Source of the DNA: Eutreptiella sp. 'Long Island Sound 2002' | Taxonomy: Eukaryota > Euglenozoa > Euglenophyceae > Eutreptiales > Eutreptiaceae | Length of the DNA: 64,000 nucleotides | Direction of reading: 5' to 3' | NCBI GenBank assembly: GCA_964036045.1 | Contig: OZ038395.1 | Coordinates: 4,727,753 to 4,791,752, forward strand | Shown: positions 45,594-54,500 of the stretch, in pieces | How the letters are laid out: each line of letters begins with the position of its first letter | Position numbering within the stretch: position 1 is the stretch's first letter | Position numbers and translations under genes: made by a program | Notes under the pieces: model-generated | What the model was told of the DNA's origin: nothing | The model's input: the letters and a program-made list of their open reading frames with translations, nothing else | The model's database searches: none

Positions 45594-48500
45594 CTGCAAA
45601 GCGGATGACAGGCCTGGACCGGCCGCACGTAACGGCCAATGCACATCCATTGTCGTTGTGCAGAGTTCCTTTTAAGAGGGGGTGGGGGTGGGTCTGCCCC
45701 CCCCTACCCCTTGGAGTGCTGAGGTTTTAGAGGTTCCGAAAAAAAATTTTGGTGCAATCGGGAGAGCCAACATGAAAGAAAAAAAAAAGATCGGCAAACA
45801 ACAATGGCCAAACTGAATTCCACAATGGGGGTTCCAAACCTTTTTCGAAACTCTCTGAAGGCAAAAAGGCTGCAGCTTTAGGCATGGCATGCAATGGCAT
45901 CTCCCCAAAGGGATGTGAACATGCCGCAGTGCCATGCATGCTGTCAAGGCCAGGGTTTGTGGAGGGCAGCTTCAGGCTTCTTCCACTTCATGAACATAGA
46001 TGCCATAGCTTTAGTATAGGGACCCAAAATGCAACAGACAAAACGGAGGAAACAACGGCAGAACAAGGAATGCAGTACAGAGTACAACGCAGGCAACTAC
46101 ATGGATTGGTTGCGCCGAAGGCGCCGAAGCAAAAATTTGGCCCAATCTTTTAAGGGGGGGGGGGGGCTGGCATGGGACCTTCCCACCCCCCCCCCCTTGG
46201 GGTGCTGAGTTGTTAAAAGGAACTCTGCGGACATGGAAAGGTATACCCACCTACTGTCCTTAACTTGGGGAACGAGGTTTGAAACGGAGGTCTGTGCCCT
46301 TCTCTTCGGAGGACTGCCACACTGTGTTTGATGTGGCCTCATGGTCTTAGCAAGAATGTGGGCAGCAAGGCCATAGAGAGCATAAATCAAGGCCTGCTGT
46401 TGGATTCGCTGCCCGTCATCCCGAATCCTCCTTGACGCCCCACCAGGACGTTGTTGAACCAACATCAGAAAAAGGAAAATGCAGCGAAAAGTGTGATTGC
46501 CTGTACTTTGCAGCCACGTGGAGGCTTTGTCCATCACCAACCACATTTTGGGCGTGGCTGGCAGTGTACGAAAGCACAACTAGCCAGCCTCCGCGGCTCC
46601 ACTCTCTCTGCTATTCTATGCTGAGAACATCACAGCATTGTTAGCATCTCTCTGTTTCAACCAGAATGCAAGGAAATGAGTGGTACCTGAGTTGTGCAGG
46701 ATGAGGACTAATGCTTGTTCTGTGTATTGAGGGCTAGGGCTGGCTTATGTCTGCAGCAGTGATTTGCCCTCCCTCCAACACCAATCTGTTCTCCTTTTCT
46801 TATGTCTTTGTCTACAGGCAGCCGATGCAACTGCCTCAAAGCCACTGAACAGGGTTGACTGTGGAGATGGAAACCAACGTCTTCCCAAAGCTTGCCAGAC
46901 ACTCCAGAAAAAAATGTTTGGACCAACATCACCCAAGAAGGGGGCTACCCGCAGCCTATTTGCCCCTCAGCCCTGTGCATCAACTTCCCCCATCAATGGA
47001 GCATTTGGTCTTCGCAGCGGCAGTGCAGAGCTGCGAGCGAGGGAGGGGCATGGCGTACCTGACCAGCTTGTCTGACACCATTTGGCAAAGGAAGTCCTCC
47101 GTCTCCTCTGAGGGCATGCCGATCAGCTCCGAGAGGCGGGACAGATGCAGCCGTTTGTAGTACGCCGCAATCACACGGATGTTGTGCTCGATGACCCGCT
47201 TTTGCAACGTCTCCCAGCGCTCCGGCTTCTCCTAAGCAGAGGAAGGCGAAACAAAGCTGGCGCCGTGAACTTCCTTGGTCGGAGTTTGCGCGGAGGTGGG
47301 CAGGTACGTGGCATCAGCGCCCCATTGGTACGTGAGAAAGCACAACGGTTTCTGAACAGCAACAAGGAGCCACAAGATATGCACCATGCACCCTGCAGAG
47401 TCCAGGGTGCATGTTTTGATCGCTTGCTGGCCTTTTAGTTAGTCGATGCAGGCCTTTGCTTTGTTTCAGTGATGCTCTGGATGGATGCTTCTCTTGCTAC
47501 TCTTGCCGAATGCGCCGAATGTATGGTCGATGATGTTTAGGCAGTCTGCTGAAGGTGAGGGCGACGCTGCTGATGCTTCTGAAGATGGTGACTGTGCTGA
47601 TGCAACTGCCGGTACTCATGACGGTGTTTGTCCGCCTGTTGATGCTGACGATGTTACCCCTGTTGCAGCAGCTGATGATACTGTTGTTCCTGATGGTGTT
47701 CCTGATGGTGTTCTTGATATTGTTCCTGTTCCTGATGCGGCTGAACTTGCTGCTAGGGGGTGTTTCTGCACAGCGTGTGCGCAGCACCCACTGGTAAGCT
47801 AGCTTTCCCGTGACAACCCTGCAAACCATCCACGACCAGGGGGGCTACGTCCACAAGGCAAAAACAGCAGATTTAGACAGCACTCTGGCATTGTCAGTGT
47901 GAAACATAGTTTGTTTGAAATCGTTGTGTCTGAGTTTTTGGACTCAGTAAGAATCTGAGCACCCCAGCGTATGGGAACACATTACTTACCGTGGTCAGCT
48001 TGGCCATCGGGGGAAACGGGTCTGGAAATGCCCTACTTTTCGCACAGCGCACGGTGCGCGCCCCCCCAAAGCCTGCAGATGTCAAGCTGCATGCACCATT
48101 CTAATTTGTGCCACCGGTTGATGTGCAGTCTCCTGTTGCGGTTAAAGCGCTAACCTGAGCAACTATCTATGGCTGCTTTTTAAGGAGGAAGCAGAACATC
48201 TTTGTACAACTGATCTCAGGGGCAGGTTCGGGCACGGGTGGTGGTTTTCTGCTGATGTATCCAACAAAAGCCAGCATGCGTGCTTTTCTCAACAGCGCGC
48301 CATTACGGGTTGGGGGGGGGGGGGGATCTCCTGTGCCAGAACATCATGAAGAGGGGGTTGAGACGCAATGTAAAGGATTGTTTGCATGAATGAGGTAGAG
48401 AGGTGACAAACAAGAGCTGAAACAGCAAGTAGAGCAGACATGAGGCAATGCACTCCACAATCTGAATTGAGTGCATCCTGCTTCTCCAAGTCAGACCTAG

Positions 48501-51500
48501 TTGAGCCTTAAAATTGGCAAGAACAAACAAATGCCATACCCACATGGGGCAACACACACAGACAGACAGCAAAAAAAGGATGCAAATACAGAATGCTTTT
48601 CTGTTGAGACTTGTACATTGTGTGTGTGTGTGCGTGTGCATTGTGCGCATGTGGGTATGATCCGCGCTCTGCAACGTGGTATCGAGAGGGAGACATGAGC
48701 GAAATTTACCATCACCCACTGTTGGGGGCATTCATGTAGCATCCTTTGATCAGCTATACCCCATCCCAACCTTTTCGATTCTGGGATGACCAAACCCCTC
48801 AACCCAGACCCCATTTTGGGGGGCTGAGGGATGGGGGGGGGGGGGAATCAAATGCCCCTCAAAAGCAGAGGTTGTGAGATCAACACCAGGTGGGGTTGCA
48901 TCTTTGAGAAACACCAAGCCACCCCTTTGGGCCCTTTTACATTTGGTTCTGCAGCTGCTTTTGGCTGTCATTCCACCATCTTTTATCCCCCCTTTGGGCC
49001 TATTTGTGCCCTTTGGACCAAGAGGTACATGTTGGGGTTAAACACTTTGCAAAACCCTCATTTGCAACAAAATTACCCCTCATCTATTGTTTGATTGGGG
49101 AACCCCCCCCCCCCTAACCCCACAAGCTGATATCCCTTTGGGCAGGGGCTAGGAGGGGGGCAGACCTGGTATTGCAGCCACTTGCGTCAATGCACACTGT
49201 GCCCGAACCAGGTTCCAGTCAATTTGTTCTCTTGGATGGATCCCCTGACCTAGGGCGGGGTCCCAGGTGCTTTCTGTACGTACTCGCTGAAAAATGCAAT
49301 TTTTGGGCGACCCCTGATGACCCCTTGGGGGCCTTGGGTCATGCTTGAGTAATTTGATGGGCAATAGGAGCACAACCCGGTCGGGACGCATGTAGCACCA
49401 ATTATTGCTGTCCATGGGTCCCTTCAACGGTTTCAGGCAAAGCACTGGGTCCATTTCCTGGTACATTGTTAAGAGCGGTTCTCTATGAGGTGGAATTGCC
49501 AAAGGCAATGTACTTTTTTTTTATTTTGGAGGAAAGTTTGTTTTCTAGACCCAGGTCTGTGGGGCTGGCCCAGCTGTACCACGAGGCTTTAATTTAAGAG
49601 GTTTTTTTTTCGGATGACCAAAATTAAAGGGGTAAAAAATTGGTATTGCTCCTTAGAAATGAAGGAAAAATTTGGTATGAGGCCCCTTGCTGCTGCTTCC
49701 TAGTGGATGTTCATTGTGGATTCCGGGTGGGCTCCGGATGGTTACTGATATTTCCTGGTCGGCTCCGGATGGTTACTGTTATTTCCAGGTGGGCTGTGGA
49801 TGGTTACTGATATTTCCTGGTGGGCTCCGGATGGTGACTGTTATTTCCTGGTCGGCTCTGGATGGTTGCTGCTATTTCCTGGTGGGCTCTGGATGGTTAC
49901 TGTTATTTCCTGGTGGGCTCTGGATGGTTGCTGTTATTTCCTGGTGGGCTCTGGATGGTTCCTGTTATTTCCTGGTGGGCTCTGGATGGTTGCTGTTATT
50001 TCCTGGTGGGCTCTGGATGGTTGCTGTTATTTCCTGGTGGGCAGTTCAAAGGAGATGACCTTCAGTGACACAGACACAGCACAAAAAAATTTAATGTCTT
50101 CAACATCCCTGACCTGTTCAAGTCCACAAAGGTGTGGAACCCGAAGGTAGGGGGCAAAGAAGGCGGGGGTGGCCCAGGCGGGAGGGCAGGAGCGGAACTT
50201 ACAGGTTTTTATTTTCATAACCCACCCTGCTCTCTCAGACCCCTTGGGTGCCTGGGCGTCCTCTCCTCCCCCCCAGTAGGGCAAGAAGGTGAAACCTGCC
50301 TGCCCAGGCACCCAGCCATCAGACAGCACCTGTTTAACCAAGAAAGGATGGTTCACCAAAAAAAGAAAAAATAAAATTTGCAAAGAGGTGCTATCAGTGG
50401 CCCCCTGTGTTTAACTGACTTTTGTTTGTTTCCTTGTCAGGGGCTGGTTGCTTCGGGGAAGGGGTCGAGAGCAGGGGGGAGGGGTTTAAGGGGTATTCTG
50501 CCGCCCGCGCTTTGTATGCAGCAGGCCCTGATCATGGATTTAAGCATTCCCTGCCTTCTCTGTCCAGTACGCACTGTTTAATGAGGGCGGCTCTGTGCCA
50601 CCGGGCGCATCTGCCAGTGAGCTGCTCTCCACAGCCGGGTGCTGCTGCTTGGCCCCCCTGGGTTTAGCTGCTCTGTGCAACGACAGCATGAAGCAAAGGC
50701 TGCGCGGAGCCGGAGAGTAGGCCACGGCTGAATCCAGCCCCACTGAACAGCACGGCACAGCAGCAGTGCACAGCAGCAAAGTGCAGCTGAAATCCGCAGC
50801 GCACACCTCCACACGTCTGAGGTGGACATTTTGCTGGTTTTGTGGGGGGTTCAAGCGTTGCTCGCCCCCTTCGGTGTGGTGTCAGCAGCAGCTCGAAGAG
50901 AGGTTGTTTCAAGGGCAGATTTTGTGTCCCACCGAAGAGGTTGGGGAGTGGGCACAAAGGGCACAAGGCCACATCAGATATGCCCCAATGTGCAGCAGCA
51001 CTCTTTACACCCCTGGACCTGTGCCACCTTCATGGGGAGATGGGGGCGGGGGGTCCACTCAGGCTGTGTGTCGTTCGGTTATCATGGGCGGTCACAATGG
51101 GCACCACAGGGTCCCACAAGCAGCTCACCACCACCTCCATGAGTTGGGCCCTGATGTTGTGAAGAAATAAGGTGCAAACAGCACTTGTCTTGACAAAATA
51201 GCCAAAGACCGCACCCAGATTATCCCTCGGGGCTTTAATTGGGCCCGGAAAAAGTTGATGTGGACAAATTTTGAAGCCCTCCCTCGTACCAAATATTTCC
51301 TTCAATTTTAAGGATTCTTTGTGCCATATTGTGTCAGGGGGTGTCATAAGGACGCTCAGCCTTTTTTTTTTACTATGCCATCCACTCTCTGATGTTCAAA
51401 TTCTGGCAGATCCTGATATAGCTTAGTCGGTAGTTGTACTAGCTTCCAATCCCAAGGGTCCTGGGTTGAAACCCTGGTGTCTGCAATTTTTTTAGCTTTG

Positions 51501-54500
51501 CTTTTTTGGTCTTTTTTATGTCTGCATGTCTGCATCTTTGCGTGTGCATGCACCCCCAGGACATGGATGCTACGGGTCCCCCCATCAGTCAGTCACAGGC
51601 ACACATAGCCAGCTGCACATAGCAACCACACTTGGCTGCATTGTCTAAAGACAGCCGCACAGAGCGGCAACGTGCAGCAGGATGACGAATGCCAACAAGG
51701 ACAAATACGTCGGAGTGGAGCCTCTGGTAATCTTCACTGAAGCTGTGTGTTGGTACTGTGGCAGGCAAGGAACTGAACCGCATGGCCAATGACGTGCAGC
51801 AGGGGGAGGCACACCTGAAACGGTCCAAGCGTCTTCATTTTGGCAAATCTTCCAGAGAAATCAGCCCACGAGATGAGCTCCAAACTGGTGAAATGCTTCA
51901 CCATGGCCTACATTCCACACCGCCGACAACAGATATGCGACGGAATCATCAAGCGACATCTCCGTCCTGCTCACATTCACTCAGCATCCCACTCTTTGGG
52001 TGGACAACCCACCCCCTCCTCAAAACTCGAACACGTACATACAACCGGCTACTGTTTAAGGACCAGGGGGTTGTTGGGTGCCCTGGCCAGCCCCAGCCGA
52101 CCCACCCCCCAACCCACATCAGAAAAATTGTCCCCGGGCAAAAAATGAAATTTATGGGGGCCGGAAATTTGAGGCCAATTTTAGGTACACAAACTTTTTT
52201 TTGGCCTCTGACCCCCCCCCCCCCCAAAGGTGGGGGGTTTTTCTCCTGACCCGGAAGTACTAACCAGTATACTCACCCAGCCTTGACGGCACATCCCCCT
52301 CTTTGGGACTCTATGGTTGGTGCTGGTAGACCAAATATCCCCACCATAGATCAACCCCCCCCCCCTGGGTGGTAAAAAAAGGTTGGGGGGGAGGTTGGCA
52401 TGAGGCCATGCGCGCGGGGGGGGGGGGGGGGGGCATTGGAGGCCCTTTTCCAACCCCCCCCCCCCCCCCTTCAGGGGGCATGTGACGGGAAACCCCAATG
52501 GGCTGACGGGGATCCCCGACGGGCCGCCAGGGGATGTTTTTTGGGGGGGGGGGGGGGGTCCTGAGGTACCCCAACATATATGGCTCGAAATGATCCCCAC
52601 GATGCGCTGATCATTTTGAGGTATGTTTCTTGGGGGAAATATTTTTGAAAAAAAATCTTCCGGGTCACTTTGTGGCCCAGGTGGTGAGTCATCATGAGAG
52701 TTTTTAGACTGGCCTGTTTGAACTGGCCTGTCAACCCAGTCCCTTTCCCTCGCCCCTCCTACGCCTCCCCCACCCCTCCTTTAGGGGGCTCAAACGAACC
52801 CCCCGGGTCGCTGCAATCTGTCGGCACTGCGGCCTGTGTTCCTGCTGGTGTCGTTTTCGCATTAGCGGGGCCCAGTAGTTGGCGTATTCGGGTGCTGATT
52901 GCTGCCGGGGTCGTTTCTCGGCCTTTGCTGCCCACTCCCCTCCGCGTTCTGGTCGTCCACCACCTGCCTCGCTGTATTTCTGCGGGCATGTGGTTCGTCA
53001 GGTTGCTGTCTCTTCACGGGGGCCTGGGCAGTCACCCCCTGCGCAAACCTTTTTTCAATATTCCCCCCCCCAGGCCTTTGCTTAGTGATACTTGGGGGGG
53101 GGGGGGTCAAATTGGCCCCCCGGGATTTTGGCTGACCCACCCACCCACCCACATCAGAAAATTTTTCCTCAGGAAAAAAATGAAATTTATCAAATGGGCC
53201 CGAACTTGGAGGTCGATTTTAGGTACACAAACTTTTTTTTCGCCTCTGACCCACCCACCCACCACCCCCCCCCGGTATAGTATCAACCAGCCACTAAGCA
53301 AAGGCCTCCCCCCCTCCCCCGCCGCCCTTTGGGCTGTTCCGGGGGGCATTGCACGCCCATATCCCCTGCAATGCAGTGCTGACACACCACGACCGTGAAT
53401 GGCGCCAGTGGCAGGGCCCCAACGGGTGGAGGGGGGGGGGGGGCTGTGGTGCTTGAGCGCCATCCGGTGCTCCCATACTGGAGACAGCACCTGCTACACA
53501 ACAGGGACACGAAGAGCTGTGGCCGGACCTCTTCAGGCCTCTGAGGGAGCAGCAGCCCCCTACATATGCCCCCATGTTGGTGGTGGGGAGTGGTCGGATC
53601 CCCACACCCCACCCCACCCCACACACCCGCTTTGTGTGCGCATCGGCCTTTGCAGATGGCACTCTCTACACTCCAGATCCCAGACATGCTGCGACAGCTC
53701 GTGCTCCCACTCCTGACCTTCCTCCCTGCTCCTGCTGCTCCTGCACCAAACCCTCCCCCTTCACCTGTGCCAGGCTGTAGGCACGCAATATGGAAAGGAT
53801 GTGCCAAAAAAGTCCATTTGCGGGGCTTTGCGGCTTGCCTTGCAGTGGCATCTTGTTTCATTGTGTCCCTTTTCTGTAACCCTTGAGACGTTCTCCAAGT
53901 TCTGCCTTGGGTGCAGCCCTAGACTGTTTATACTATTATTAATTTCAGCATATTTTGGTATTTATGTGCTCACTTTACCAACCCCGTATGCCTTGCTTTT
54001 GGGGAGCTAGCTTCTACCGCTTTAGGGGTGAACTCAACCATGTCTTTTGTGTGCCTATGTGTACATATTCGTTTTGTTCCTTTTCAGAGGATGTCTGTAA
54101 TGGGCCAGCGGTGCTGCGGCCCATGGGGCACGTGTACCCCATGTCCAGTTTCATGATAGCCGGCGCCCAGCACATTTCCTTGTGCACCTCGGAAACAAGG
54201 CAGGCCTCTGGGGGCGGTACCATGGAGGCTGAGTGGCCTCTGGGTTGCAAACAAACAAACCAACACCATCGCCTCGTGCCCCCCCCCCCCCCCGTTTCTC
54301 GCACAGCCTGGGCTAGTGTCTGTGCTGTGTCATGTGTACTAGTGTCACTAGTGTCTGTACCGTACGCGCTTGGCTGACCAGGATCTGCTGTCGTCCCGAA
54401 GGAAATCGCTCTGAGAGCCCTGGACTACACACGCCAGCACAGGTGCCCTCGCTCACGCATGCCTTGAACTCTGGCAACTCCTCCAGGCGCTTGTCTGCCT

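Larger units (their letters stand above)
47232..51814 (-). other. RPN5 intron 6, 4.6 kb
   Basis: Contains a GAT/GTT-rich run at 47540-47750, a poly-G run at 48311-48325, a TG microsatellite at 48620-48640, a minus-strand ORF at 49149-49508 with a weakly CS-domain-like stretch, the 31-bp minisatellite at 49724-50045 and a tRNA-like segment at 51412-51480. A micro-exon of RPN5 may also be hidden here. Confidence 0.7.
51908..54456 (-). other. RPN5 intron 5, 2.5 kb, C/G runs and repeats
   Basis: Carries two related segments (52099-52215 and 53134-53255), MITE copy B (52568-52636) and many long C or G runs (about 52206-52225, 52346-52367, 52420-52435, 52541-52558, 53093-53106, 53430-53441, 54278-54293). 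No coding segment is supported. Confidence 0.75.

Noticed and set aside
49687-50150. Overlapping Trp/Gly/Phe-rich ORFs
   Set aside because: They are translations of the 31-bp minisatellite in successive frames inside an RPN5 intron.
54014-54304. Minus-strand segment reading VHKEMCWAPAIMKLDM as an RPN5 exon
   Set aside because: A much better match to the same family segment (KHFTSLELISW) with correct splice sites and phase lies at 51815-51907.
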